64,000 nt of DNA. It comes from Pannonibacter carbonis (GTDB lineage Bacteria > Pseudomonadota > Alphaproteobacteria > Rhizobiales > Stappiaceae). The stretch lies in contig NZ_PUDR01000009.1 in the NCBI RefSeq assembly GCF_003012935.1, forward strand, positions 1-64,000. Reading direction: 5' to 3'. The notes beneath the pieces are model-generated. The model was not told the DNA's origin. It worked only from the letters and a program-made list of their open reading frames with translations, and did not search any database. This document shows, in pieces, positions 17,888 to 26,942 of the stretch; positions within the stretch are counted from its first letter, which is position 1; each line of letters begins with the position of its first letter. The translations under genes were made by a program, and so were the position numbers.

Positions 17888-18691
17888 ATGACCACGCTTT
17901 CACATGGCGCAAACCACGGACTTCGCGAGGAAATCAAGGCCTATTGGTCTGCCCGGGCGGCGAGTTTCGACAGCCAGCCGGGACATGAAATTTTCTCGGA
18001 GGAAGAACGCGAGGCATGGCACAGGTTGTTGCGCCGGCATTTGGGGGAGGGCAGGGGCCGCAAGGCTCTGGATGTGGCTTGCGGCACGGCCGTCATTGCA
18101 CATCTCCTCGATGATCTCGGCTATGCCGTTACCGGTCTCGACTGGGCCGAGCCCATGCTGGAGCTGGCCCGGACCAAGGCCCGCACCCGCGGCCGGTCGA
18201 TCCGCTTCCTGATGGGCGACGCAGAAAACACCATGGAGCCGGATGCCAGTTATGACGTCATCACCAACCGGCATCTGGTCTGGACTCTGGTCGATCCGCT
18301 GCCCGCCTTCCGCGACTGGCACCGTGTGCTGAAGCCTGGCGGCAAGTTGCTGATCGTGGACGGCGATCACGTCAATCCCGGCCTTGCTGCCCGGCTGATC
18401 AAGCGGCTCTCGGCATTTGTCGCAAGCCTGTCAGGCGACGGAGCAGTGCAGAACGGTCCCGCTCCCAGCCAGATGGAAACCCATCTGTCGATCCTCTCCC
18501 GCGTTCATTTCTCGCAAGGTGCCCGAGCGGAAGAGGTCGTAAAGCTTCTGCGGCAAGCCGGATTCGAGACCATCACGGTCGATACCAACATGCGGGCGAT
18601 CCACAAGGCGCAGCGGTCCAACTTCAGCTTCCTGAAGGGGCTGGAGCGCTCGATCCAGCATCGCTACGCAATCTGCGCCAGCCGCAGCTGA
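17888..18691 (+). CDS. Class I SAM-dependent methyltransferase, divergent from iron transporter
   Basis: The 267-residue protein has a Rossmann-type methyltransferase domain: motif I ALDVACGTAVIAHLL (about 59-73), LDWAEPMLELARTKA (acidic ribose-binding loop), MGDAEN, and the post-motif VLKPGGKLLIVDGDHVNP. It resembles small-molecule (UbiE-like) methyltransferases; the substrate is unknown. It is transcribed divergently from the iron-complex ABC operon with the IRO box between, which suggests a role in siderophore or iron-complex modification or release. That role is inference from position only. Confidence 0.88.
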   Translation: MTTLSHGANHGLREEIKAYWSARAASFDSQPGHEIFSEEEREAWHRLLRRHLGEGRGRKALDVACGTAVIAHLLDDLGYAVTGLDWAEPMLELARTKARTRGRSIRFLMGDAENTMEPDASYDVITNRHLVWTLVDPLPAFRDWHRVLKPGGKLLIVDGDHVNPGLAARLIKRLSAFVASLSGDGAVQNGPAPSQMETHLSILSRVHFSQGARAEEVVKLLRQAGFETITVDTNMRAIHKAQRSNFSFLKGLERSIQHRYAICASRS

Positions 18692-18701
18692 CGCCTTGAT
18701 A

Positions 18702-19754
18702 TCAGATGATTTCGTCCTCGTCGAAGAGGGTGTCGCGCTCGTGCGCCTCGCCCTCTTCGGCGACCGCCGGGCCAGCGGACGTCAGCTTTGCAACATGGAA
18801 CAGCGCATCGCCCTGGTTGACCACGGGCAGATGGGAATGACCGATGATCAGCCCGTCAAGCGGGCTGTGCAGCTCGAACTCCGTATCGCCAAAGGGATCC
18901 GCGACGACCCCCAGCAGTTCACCCGCCGATGCCCGATGGCCAGACAGTTTCAGTGCCCGGAAGATCCCGCCTTCCGGCGCCCGGATCCAGAAGGACTTGC
19001 GTGAGTAGAGCGGCGTCTGACCGGCCTTCAACACCGGTTTCGGCGTCTGTCCGGGCAGCATGCCAAGCCGGTGCATCACCGCAACGATGCCCCGTTCCCC
19101 GACGCGGATCGCCTCTTCGTCAAAGCGCAGCGCCTCGCCGGCCTCATACAGCAGCACATCCACGCCCATCGCCAGCGCCGTCTCGCGCAGCGAGCCATGG
19201 CGCAGGTTGGCCTCCATCACCAGCGGTGCACCGAAGGCATCGGCAAGCTCACGCATCCGGCCGCTGTAGCGTGCCACACGCAGCTGCGGCAGGTTGGTCC
19301 GGTGCAGCGCGGCGGTGTGCAGGTCGATGCCGACATCGGAGCGGGCGACGATTTCCTTGCGGAACAGGTCTGCCAGCTGGGCAGCCAGCGACCCGCGCTC
19401 GGAGCCGGGGAACGAGCGGTTGAGGTCGCGCCGGTCCGGCAGGTAGCGTGAATGCGAGATCAGGCCGTAGGCATTGACCACCGGAATGGCCAGCAGCGTT
19501 CCCGCGAGGCGGCTCAGCTGCGGCTTCCTGAGGATGCGGCGGATGATCTCGACGCCAAGAACCTCATCGCCATGCACGACGCCGGAGATGAACAGCACCG
19601 GCCCGGGCTTCTTGCCATGCACCACCTGCACCGGCAGCGTCATGGGCGTGTGGTTCGACAGCAGGCTGAAGGGCAGGTCCACCGTGCGCCGCTCGCCGGC
19701 GGCAATCTCGAAGGGCCCGATCCGGAACGGATCGCGCCGCACGGTGTCGCGCAT
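18702..19754 (-). CDS. Succinylglutamate desuccinylase/aspartoacylase family metallo-amidohydrolase
   Basis: A 350-residue zinc carboxypeptidase-like protein (AstE/AspA family). Zinc-binding and catalytic motifs are GVVHGDEVLGVEIIRR (His and Glu ligands, about 58-72), SFPGSERGSLAAQLADLF, and GIDLHTAALHRTNLPQ (third His ligand). The C-terminal ~90 residues form the beta-rich lid domain. It is the third gene of a minus-strand set with RimB-like and RimK genes, 3 bases after rimK. In this setting it may hydrolyse glutamate-linked amides rather than serve arginine catabolism. Confidence 0.88.
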   Translation of the reverse strand: MRDTVRRDPFRIGPFEIAAGERRTVDLPFSLLSNHTPMTLPVQVVHGKKPGPVLFISGVVHGDEVLGVEIIRRILRKPQLSRLAGTLLAIPVVNAYGLISHSRYLPDRRDLNRSFPGSERGSLAAQLADLFRKEIVARSDVGIDLHTAALHRTNLPQLRVARYSGRMRELADAFGAPLVMEANLRHGSLRETALAMGVDVLLYEAGEALRFDEEAIRVGERGIVAVMHRLGMLPGQTPKPVLKAGQTPLYSRKSFWIRAPEGGIFRALKLSGHRASAGELLGVVADPFGDTEFELHSPLDGLIIGHSHLPVVNQGDALFHVAKLTSAGPAVAEEGEAHERDTLFDEDEII

Positions 19755-19757
19755 TCT

Positions 19758-20663
19758 TCAGCCCTTTCCTTTGGTCTTCGTCTGACCCATCTTGGCGTTC
19801 TTCTCGATAAATTCGATGATTTTTCCCGCGACGTCCACCCCTGTCGACTTTTCAATGCCTTCGAGGCCTGGCGACGAGTTGACCTCCATCACGACCGGCC
19901 CGTGGTTCGACCGCAGCATGTCGACGCCGGCGACGTTGAGCCCGAGGGCCTTCGCTGCACGGATGGCTGTCGAGCGTTCCTCCGGCGTGATCTTGATCGC
20001 CTCAGCCGAACCGCCGCGATGCAGGTTGGAGCGGAATTCGCCGACCCCGCCGTTGCGCCGCATCGAGGCGATCACCTTGCCCCCGACAACCAGTGCCCGG
20101 ATGTCGGAAGCACCGGCTTCCTTGATGAACTCCTGCACCAGGATATTCACCTTGGCGCCGCGAAAGGCTTCCACGACCGACTTTGCGCTGGACATGGTCT
20201 CGCCAAGCACCACGCCGATGCCCTGCGTTCCCTCCACCAGCTTGATGATCGCCGGGGCGCCGCCCACGAGCTTGATCACTTCCTCCGCCTGCTTCGGATC
20301 ATAGGCAAAAGCGGTCACCGGCAGGCCGATGCCATCGCGGGCCAGGATCTGCAGCGCGCGCAGCTTGTCGCGGGAGCGGCCGATGGCGACCGACTCATTC
20401 AGCGGATAGACGCCCATCATCTCGAACTGCCGCAGCACGGCGAGACCGTAATAGGTCACCGACGCACCGATGCGCGGGATCACGGCATCATATCCGGTAA
20501 CCCGCTCGCCATTGTAGATCACCGAGGGCCGGTGGGACGTGATGTCCATGTAGCAGCGCAGGGTGTTGTAGATGTCGAGCGTATGGCCTCTCGCCTCAGC
20601 CGCCTCGACCAGGCGCTTGTGCGAATAGAGGCCCGGATTCCGGGCAAGCATGGCAAGGCGCAT
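19758..20663 (-). CDS. rimK: RimK-family alpha-L-glutamate ligase
   Basis: The 301-residue ATP-grasp enzyme matches RimK, which adds glutamates to the C-terminus of ribosomal protein S6 and can make poly-alpha-glutamate. Landmarks are the N-terminal [49 protein letters not shown], the ATP-binding [30 protein letters not shown] and the Mg-binding [14 protein letters not shown] near the C-terminus. The length is that of E. coli RimK. It is flanked by a RimB-like retropepsin gene upstream and an aspartoacylase-like gene downstream, a conserved arrangement. Confidence 0.95.
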   Translation of the reverse strand: MRLAMLARNPGLYSHKRLVEAAEARGHTLDIYNTLRCYMDITSHRPSVIYNGERVTGYDAVIPRIGASVTYYGLAVLRQFEMMGVYPLNESVAIGRSRDKLRALQILARDGIGLPVTAFAYDPKQAEEVIKLVGGAPAIIKLVEGTQGIGVVLGETMSSAKSVVEAFRGAKVNILVQEFIKEAGASDIRALVVGGKVIASMRRNGGVGEFRSNLHRGGSAEAIKITPEERSTAIRAAKALGLNVAGVDMLRSNHGPVVMEVNSSPGLEGIEKSTGVDVAGKIIEFIEKNAKMGQTKTKGKG

Positions 20664-20720
20664 GGCAAGTCACTCTCCAGCGAGGAAGCAGCGCCAATAT
20701 CCCAATTCCATGCGTGTCCG

Positions 20721-21233
20721 CTAGCGGGATTTTTGTGAAGGTTTTCTGACCCTTCGTCCGGCAAGAAAGCTTCTCGACGGATCAATGATGAGCCGGCTGT
20801 GCATTGCCGAGCGGCCCACAAGCATTGGCAGCTTCATGTCTGACCTGTCCGTCAGTGTCAGCTCGATCAGCCATTGTAATCCGGCGAAGGACAAAGTCGT
20901 GTGGATAGTCAGCCGCTGCTCCGCATGACCCGACGAGGACTTCACCGTTCGAAGGTCAACGAGCGGGGCGGTGTGCTTCAGCACGCCGCTGGCATCGAGC
21001 GTGTCTTCATCTAGGTCGAAGTTGACATGCGGCTGGCCATCGATCTCGATCACCCGCGCCCGGGGCACATGCAGGGCCGAGGAGCGCGCGCCGGTATCGA
21101 ACTTCGCCAGGAGGCGCGGCACGCCCAGATCCGGCAGGCTGACCCACTCCTTCCAGCCGACCACACGCTTGCCGTCAGCTTCAGCCGGCGCGATGCCGTT
21201 GCGCGGAAGGATCGGATTGGTCGGCGTGGTCAC
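20721..21233 (-). CDS. RimB-like retropepsin (ATP-dependent zinc protease family, COG4067)
   Basis: The 170-residue protein has the aspartic-protease-like motif AKFDTGARSSALH (about residues 43-55), the retropepsin active-site loop of the COG4067 family, followed by VLVGRSAMHSRLIIDPSRSFL. In Pseudomonas a member called RimB is encoded with rimK and modulates it or removes glutamates from S6. Here it sits 57 bases upstream of rimK on the same strand, supporting that role. Confidence 0.85.
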   Translation of the reverse strand: MTTPTNPILPRNGIAPAEADGKRVVGWKEWVSLPDLGVPRLLAKFDTGARSSALHVPRARVIEIDGQPHVNFDLDEDTLDASGVLKHTAPLVDLRTVKSSSGHAEQRLTIHTTLSFAGLQWLIELTLTDRSDMKLPMLVGRSAMHSRLIIDPSRSFLAGRRVRKPSQKSR

Positions 21234-21291
21234 GCAAAGGGCTCCAGTCTCGTTCGGACAGCCACGCCGATAGGCGCTATTGCCGCGTCGG

Positions 21292-23166
21292 TCAAACGGA
21301 ATTGACGAGCCGCACCCGGATCAGTCCGCGCACGGAATTGCCGACATAGACCGGATCGCCCGTCGTCAGATCCGCCCGCGTCAGGTCGGCTTCTGCCGCA
21401 ATCCGGCTCTCCAGCAGCGCCGCGCGCAGCGTGCCCGGCAGCACCCCGTGGCGCAGCGCCGGCGTCAGCAGCCGCCCGTTCCGTGCCACGAACAGCGTCG
21501 TGAAACTGCCTTCGGTGAGGAACCCGTCAGTGTTCTCGAAGATCACTTCCCGAAGCCCCGGCTGCGCCGCCACCATGCGGCTGCGCGTGCCGTCGTACAT
21601 CTCCCGGTTGGTGGTCTTGTGATAGTAGAAGCGGTCGCTTGCATCGGTCCGCACATCCGCCAGGCACACATCCCAGACCTCGCCGGGGGCAACGGCCTGC
21701 ATCGGCGCATGGGTGATCTGGTGGCTGCCGCCGCTGGCCAGTTCCAGCCGCACCCGCGTCAGCCCGGCAAAGCTCTCTGCCACGCCCTGCAGCGCCGCAT
21801 CCACGGCTGCAAGATCGCAGGTGAAGCCGAAATAGGCGGCCGACTCGGCCAGCCGGTCGAGATGCCGCTCCAGGAGCAGATAGCCCTCGTCCGGGCTCCA
21901 GCCGAGCGTTTCGATCAGGCCGAAGGCCGGCGGCTCGGCGGCGGTCAGGAACTTCAGCTTGAGCAGGCACTCGTCATATTCCGGCGCGGCACCGGAATCG
22001 AACACCACCCCGGATCCGACGCCGGCCTCGCCCAGTCCGGTGTCGCGCAGCACCAGCGTGCGGATCGCCACGTTGAAGCGGAAGTCTCCCTCGGGCGTCA
22101 CATGGCCGATGGAGCCCGTGTAGATCCCGCGTGGCCCCGTCTCCTCGGCCTTGATGATCTGCATCGCCGAGAGTTTTGGCGCTCCGGTGATCGAGCCGCA
22201 GGGGAACAGGTTGGCGATGATCTCGCCAAGGCCAACGCCGTCCTCCAGCTCGCCTTCGACGCCGGTCACCATCTGGTGCAGGCTCCTGTAGCGCTCGACC
22301 GCGAACACGTCATGCACGCTCACCGAGCCGGGCTTGCAGACGCGCGACAGGTCGTTGCGCATCAGGTCGGCGATCATCACGTTCTCGGCCCGCTGCTTCG
22401 GGTCACCGGCAAGTGCTGCGGCAATCGCCGCATCCTCGCTGCCGTCGCGCCCGCGCGGGGCGGTGCCCTTCATCGGCCGGGTGCGCAGCCGCTGGCCTTC
22501 CCGCTCCAGGAACAGTTCCGGCGACAGCGACAGGATCGCCCGGTCTGCGAGCTGCAGGAATGCCCCATGCGCCACCGGCTGGCGCCGGATCAGCCGGGCA
22601 AACTGTGCCGCCGCCGGGCCCTGGTGGCGGAAGCGGGCCCGCATGGTCAGGTTGGCCTGATAGATGTCCCCCACCGCCAGATGGTGCTGCACGGCTGCGA
22701 AGGCCCGGGCATAGCGGGCCCGGTCCATGTCGTAGCTGAAGCTGTCGATGGTGCCCTCCAGCGGACCACTCGCCTGCCGCAGCACCTCATCCAGCGCGTC
22801 CAGCGACAGGATCTCCGGAGCCTCATAGGCCCCGAACCACGCCAGCGGCTCGCCATCGGCCTGCCAGCTCGCTGCCAGCTTCGGCTCGAAGGCAAAGCCG
22901 AATTCATAGGCCAGGAACCCGGCCAGATGCGCACCCGCAGCCTGCTCAGCCTGCAGCCTGGCCAGAAAGGCCTGCGCCTCGTCGAGCGCATGGCAGGTCA
23001 GCACCCGCTTCGGCTGCCGGAACACGCGCGCGCGCCGCTCGGTCAGCGCATCGACAAGAATAACCGTACCCGGACCCAGAAGGGAGGCCGGCGCTGCGGC
23101 AGGATCGGTCATGGAAAGCGTATCGGCCAAGGCAATCGCGTCATCTAATGTGGGTCGGGTCGACAT
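21292..23166 (-). CDS. pabB: Aminodeoxychorismate synthase component I / aminodeoxychorismate lyase fusion (PabB-PabC)
   Basis: This 624-residue fusion covers two steps of p-aminobenzoate and folate synthesis. The N-terminal ~370 residues are chorismate-utilising PabB with YQANLTMRARF, RPMKGTAPRG, NVMIADLMRNDLSRVC and FPCGSITGAPK. The C-terminal ~230 residues are a PLP-dependent class IV (PabC-like) domain with VNSFDSGA-like SGAAPEYDECLLK, FENTDGFLTEGSFTTLF and LRHGVLPGTLRAALLE. Such fusions are common in alphaproteobacteria. The frame is open to 23433, but the upstream part runs through repeat DNA, so the ATG at 23166 is taken. No amidotransferase gene is nearby. Confidence 0.92.
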   Translation of the reverse strand: MSTRPTLDDAIALADTLSMTDPAAAPASLLGPGTVILVDALTERRARVFRQPKRVLTCHALDEAQAFLARLQAEQAAGAHLAGFLAYEFGFAFEPKLAASWQADGEPLAWFGAYEAPEILSLDALDEVLRQASGPLEGTIDSFSYDMDRARYARAFAAVQHHLAVGDIYQANLTMRARFRHQGPAAAQFARLIRRQPVAHGAFLQLADRAILSLSPELFLEREGQRLRTRPMKGTAPRGRDGSEDAAIAAALAGDPKQRAENVMIADLMRNDLSRVCKPGSVSVHDVFAVERYRSLHQMVTGVEGELEDGVGLGEIIANLFPCGSITGAPKLSAMQIIKAEETGPRGIYTGSIGHVTPEGDFRFNVAIRTLVLRDTGLGEAGVGSGVVFDSGAAPEYDECLLKLKFLTAAEPPAFGLIETLGWSPDEGYLLLERHLDRLAESAAYFGFTCDLAAVDAALQGVAESFAGLTRVRLELASGGSHQITHAPMQAVAPGEVWDVCLADVRTDASDRFYYHKTTNREMYDGTRSRMVAAQPGLREVIFENTDGFLTEGSFTTLFVARNGRLLTPALRHGVLPGTLRAALLESRIAAEADLTRADLTTGDPVYVGNSVRGLIRVRLVNSV

Positions 23167-23352
23167 GGGGCGCAACCGCCGCTCGCCAAGGGTTCCCCCG
23201 CTGTTTACACCGCTCCCCGCCCGCGTCAACGCCTCTTCCCGCCAACCAATGGCCGGTTTGCGGCTGTGCCTGCAAACGCGCGCGAAGTGGAGTGCTGCCG
23301 CAATGGCCAACGGCGCTCGAAGTTGCTTGTCTTCCGCCCAGCAGCAAGCGCC

Positions 23353-23402
23353 CCTCTCCCCCCTTGAGGGGGAGATGTCTGCGTTAGCAGACAGAGGGGG
23401 GT
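23353..23402 (+). repeat. Palindromic element copy A (50 bp, two hairpins)
   Basis: A 50-bp RIME-like element with two hairpins: CCCCC-TTGA-GGGGG, then TGTCTGC-GTTA-GCAGACA. An inverted copy of identical length lies 50 bp away at 23453-23502. Confidence 0.85.
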
Positions 23403-23452
23403 AGCAGCGCTGCCGCTCAAAACCGACTTTCATGGGATCTGAGAGGCCGTTT

Positions 23453-23502
23453 ACCCCCCTCTGCCCCCTACCGGGGGCATCTCCCCCTCACGGGGGGAGA
23501 GG
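23453..23502 (-). repeat. Palindromic element copy B (inverted, 50 bp)
   Basis: The reverse complement matches copy A at 42 of 50 positions (8 differences). Six of these lie in the second hairpin stem and form three compensatory base-pair changes (stem TGCCCCC / GGGGGCA here). The other two are unpaired. Together with copy A this makes a 150-bp inverted structure with a 50-bp spacer. Confidence 0.85.
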
Positions 23503-23557
23503 AAGCAAACGCTCGTGTCAATCCGCTCCTGAGAACGATTGAACGCATGCAAACAGA

Positions 23558-23596
23558 CAACAAGCCGCCGCAGTTGCCCGCGGCGGCTTGTTCTTT
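23558..23596 (-). terminator. Hairpin downstream of putA
   Basis: A long GC-rich hairpin with arms ACAAGCCGCCGC and GCGGCGGCTTGT is flanked by TCTTTT on the plus strand and by TGTCTGTTT on the minus strand, so it could act in either direction. Further hairpins (GCCCCGG...CCGGGGC, GTCCGGACC...) lie between it and the putA stop. Confidence 0.7.
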
Positions 23597-23693
23597 TGGG
23601 CTGCGATGGGGCGCAGGTGCGACAAGCCCCGGTCCAACTGGCCGGGGCCTGACTTGTCCGGACCTCTCCGGGTCCGGGACAAACGGGTGACGC

Positions 23694-26600
23694 TTACTCG
23701 CCGGAATGGGCGAGCAGCGAGGCGTTGCCGCCGGAGGCTGCGGTGTTGATCGACACCACCTGCTCCAGCGCAAAGCGCTGCAGATAGGCCGGGCCGCCAG
23801 CCTTCGGGCCGGTGCCGGAGAGCCCGGAGCCGCCGAAGGGCTGGGTGCCGACGACCGCGCCGATGGTGTTGCGGTTGACGTAGACGTTGCCAACCGACAG
23901 GCGGTCGACGACGCGCTTCACCGTCGCGTCGATGCGGCTGTGCACGCCGAGGGTCAGGCCGTAGCCGGTGGCCGCAATGCTGTCGAGCATCGCGTCAAAG
24001 TCCTTGGCCTTGTAACGCACCACATGCAGCACCGGGCCGAAGACCTCGCGGGTGAGGTCTTCCGGACGGTCCAGCACCACGATATGCGGGGCGACATAGG
24101 TGCCGCCGGACAGCGCGCCGCCCGGCACCTTGCCGGCAAACTTGATGCGGCCGAGCTTGTCCATCTGGGCAAGGTGCGACAGGATATTGTCGCGCGCCTC
24201 GGCGTCGATCACCGGACCGACATCCGTGGTCGTCAGGCGCGGATCGCCCAGTTCCAGCTCCTTGGCCGCACCCTCGATCATCTCGATCAGATGATCGGCA
24301 ACGTCTTCCTGCAGATAGACAAGGCGAAGGGCCGAGCAGCGCTGGCCAGCCGAGCGGAAGGCCGAGGTGACAACGTCGTCGCAGACCTGTTCCGGCAGGG
24401 CCGTCGCGTCCACCAGCATGGCGTTGATGCCGCCGGTCTCGGCGATCAGCGGCACGATGGGCCCACGCTTGGTGGCAAGCGCGCCATTGATCGCCCAGGC
24501 GGTCTCGGTCGAACCGGTGAAGGCGACACCGCCGACATGCGGGTGGCCGGTGAGCGCGGCGCCGACACGGCCGTCGCCGGGCACGAACACCAGCGCCTCT
24601 TCCGGCACACCAGCCTCATGCAGCATCTTCACCGCCTCGAAGGCGACGAGCGGCGTCTGCTCGGCCGGCTTGGCGACCACGGCGTTGCCGGCGACGAGCG
24701 CTGCGGCCACCTGACCAAGGAAGATGGCCAGCGGGAAGTTCCAGGGCGAGATGCAGACGAAGACGCCGCGGCCGCGCAGGCGGTAACGGTTTTCCTCGCC
24801 GGTCGGCCCCGGCATCAGCCGGCCTTCGCCGAACAGGCCACGGGCTTCTGCGGCGTAATAGCGGCAGAAGTCGACCGCCTCGCGGATCTCGGCAATGCCG
24901 TCGGACAGCGTCTTGCCGGCTTCCACGGCCAGCAGCGTCATCAGGCGGTCGCGCTTGGCTTCCATGAGGTCAGCCATCTTTTCCAGCGCGGCGGCGCGGG
25001 TCTCGACCGGGGTGCGCGACCAGGCTTCAAAGCCCTTGGCGGCAACGACCATCGCGGAGGAGGCGAGGGACACATCGGCCTCGATCACTTCGCCGACGAC
25101 AAGGCTGCCGTCGATGGGCGAGCGCAGCGGACGCGCAGCGCCAGTTGCCTCGTGGCCGGGGACCAGCGGGCGGGCCGTGCCGGCCGGCAGGCCGACAGCC
25201 GCCATGCCGGCGAGAAGCTGCTGCCGCTCGGCTGCGTGGCCCAGTTCAAGGCCGGCAGAATTGGCGCGCGAGCTGCCATAGAGGCCTTCGGGGCGCGGGA
25301 TGGAACCGTTGCGGGCGCGGTCGCCCCCTTCGAGGATATCACCAGGACGTTGCAGCATCTGACCCACCGGGATGGAAGCGTCTCCGACGATGGAGACGAA
25401 GGAAGAATTGGCGCCGTTCTCGAGCAGGCGCCGGACGAGATAGGCGAGGAGATCCTTGTGGCCGCCGACCGGCGCATAGACGCGGCAGGGGAAGCCGTCG
25501 CGCTCGACCACGGACTTGTAGAGGCTCTCGCCCATGCCATGCAGGCGCTGGAACTCGTAGCCGCCCTGGTTGCCAGCCATTTCCTGGATCTGGGCAACGG
25601 TAAGGGCGTTGTGCGTGGCAAACTGCGGGTAGAGCACATCGCGCGCGGCCAGCATGCGGCGGGCGCAGGCGAGATAGGACAGGTCCGTCGCCGCCTTGCG
25701 GGAGAAGACCGGATAGTCGTCAAGGCCGCGCTCCTGCGCGCGCTTCACTTCCGTGTCCCAGTAGGCGCCCTTGACGAGGCGCACCATCAGGCGGCGGTTG
25801 TGCAGGCGGGCCAGATCAATCAGCCAGTCGATGACCTCGCGGCCGCGCTTCTGGTAGGCCTGGACCGCGAGGCCGAAGCCGTCCCAGCCATCCAGCACCG
25901 GATGCGCGACGATGGCGGCGATGAGGTCGAGCGAGATCTCGAGCCGGTCGGCCTCTTCCGCGTCGATGGTGAAGTTGAGGTTGTAGCCGCGGGCCATCTT
26001 CACGAGGTCCAGGACCTTCGGCAGCAACTCGGTCTCGACGCGCTTGCCCTTGGTCGCCTCATAGCGCGGATGCAGGGCCGACAGCTTGACGGAGATGCCC
26101 GGGCGGTCCGGCAGCGGCTTTTCGCCGGCGGCCTTGCCGATGGATTCGATGGCCGCCGCATAGGAGCGGAAATAGCGGTCGGCGTCGTCCTGGGTGCGGG
26201 CGCCTTCGCCCAGCATGTCATAGGAGAAACGGTAGCCCTTCGGCTCCTGGCCGCTGGCGCGGGACAGGGCCTTGGAAATCGTCTCGCCCAGAACGAACTG
26301 GTGGCCAAGCAGGCGCATCGCCTGCTTGGTTGCGGTGCGCACCGCCGGCATGCCGAGGCGCTTGACCAGCGAAGCGAGGATGGTGTCCGGTGTATCCCCG
26401 GGGTGCAGCAGGCGCGAGGTCACACCCAGAGCCCAGGAGGAGGCGGACACCAGCCAGGTATCGGACTTCATGCCGTCGCCTTCGCCAAACTTGGCAGCGG
26501 CCAGCTTGTCCTCGATCAGCTTGTCGGCGGTCGCCGCATCCGGCACGCGCAGCAGCGCCTCGGCTAGCACCATCATCGCAAGGCCTTCGCGGGTGGTCAG

Positions 26601-26813
26601 GCCAAACTCGCGCATGAAGTCCTCGACACCGCCGAGGCCCGAGCGCGTGGCGCGCATAGTCTGGATGTAGTCGGTGGCCTTGGCGTCGATGCGGGATTCT
26701 GCATCCGGCGACAGCCGCGTTTCGGCCAGCATGCGTTTGACGAGATCGGCATCCTCCGGCGCGAAGTCAGCACGAAACGGGGGGGTGGAATCGAGAGCGC
26801 TTGCCGTTGTCAC
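23694..26813 (-). CDS. putA: Bifunctional proline dehydrogenase / P5C dehydrogenase PutA
   Basis: PutA (1039 residues) oxidises proline to glutamate in two steps with substrate channelling. After a helical arm domain, the FAD-dependent proline dehydrogenase barrel (about 190-490) contains RPGISVKLSALHPRY, TIDAEEADRLEISLDL and RLVKGAYWDTEVKRAQE. The NAD-dependent aldehyde dehydrogenase part (about 560-1020) has SPWNFPLAIFLGQ, AFTGSTETAW, ETGGINAMLVD and the nucleophile in RSAGQRCSALR. There is no N-terminal ribbon-helix-helix domain, so it does not regulate itself. The divergent Lrp-type gene is the probable activator. Confidence 0.97.
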   Translation of the reverse strand: MTTASALDSTPPFRADFAPEDADLVKRMLAETRLSPDAESRIDAKATDYIQTMRATRSGLGGVEDFMREFGLTTREGLAMMVLAEALLRVPDAATADKLIEDKLAAAKFGEGDGMKSDTWLVSASSWALGVTSRLLHPGDTPDTILASLVKRLGMPAVRTATKQAMRLLGHQFVLGETISKALSRASGQEPKGYRFSYDMLGEGARTQDDADRYFRSYAAAIESIGKAAGEKPLPDRPGISVKLSALHPRYEATKGKRVETELLPKVLDLVKMARGYNLNFTIDAEEADRLEISLDLIAAIVAHPVLDGWDGFGLAVQAYQKRGREVIDWLIDLARLHNRRLMVRLVKGAYWDTEVKRAQERGLDDYPVFSRKAATDLSYLACARRMLAARDVLYPQFATHNALTVAQIQEMAGNQGGYEFQRLHGMGESLYKSVVERDGFPCRVYAPVGGHKDLLAYLVRRLLENGANSSFVSIVGDASIPVGQMLQRPGDILEGGDRARNGSIPRPEGLYGSSRANSAGLELGHAAERQQLLAGMAAVGLPAGTARPLVPGHEATGAARPLRSPIDGSLVVGEVIEADVSLASSAMVVAAKGFEAWSRTPVETRAAALEKMADLMEAKRDRLMTLLAVEAGKTLSDGIAEIREAVDFCRYYAAEARGLFGEGRLMPGPTGEENRYRLRGRGVFVCISPWNFPLAIFLGQVAAALVAGNAVVAKPAEQTPLVAFEAVKMLHEAGVPEEALVFVPGDGRVGAALTGHPHVGGVAFTGSTETAWAINGALATKRGPIVPLIAETGGINAMLVDATALPEQVCDDVVTSAFRSAGQRCSALRLVYLQEDVADHLIEMIEGAAKELELGDPRLTTTDVGPVIDAEARDNILSHLAQMDKLGRIKFAGKVPGGALSGGTYVAPHIVVLDRPEDLTREVFGPVLHVVRYKAKDFDAMLDSIAATGYGLTLGVHSRIDATVKRVVDRLSVGNVYVNRNTIGAVVGTQPFGGSGLSGTGPKAGGPAYLQRFALEQVVSINTAASGGNASLLAHSGE

Positions 26814-26942
26814 GAGACGTTACTCCGCTTCCGCCACTGGACGCGGCGGGGACCTGATTTTCCGCGAAGATATCAGCGTGGAGGCCTTCTTTTCCGGGTA
26901 TTTTTGGCATAAAATCCGGGAAATTTAATTTTTGAGGCTGTC

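Larger units (their letters stand above)
23167..23693. other. 527-bp intergenic region between putA and pabBC
   Basis: Both flanking genes run on the minus strand. The region holds the putA terminator hairpins (23560-23690), the inverted pair of palindromic elements (23353-23502) and presumably the pabBC promoter close to 23166-23350. I see no gene in it. Confidence 0.7.

Noticed and set aside
23706-26567. Long plus-strand frame of about 950 codons opposite putA
   Set aside because: Antisense shadow of putA. The minus-strand product has all PutA motifs; the plus-strand product has none.
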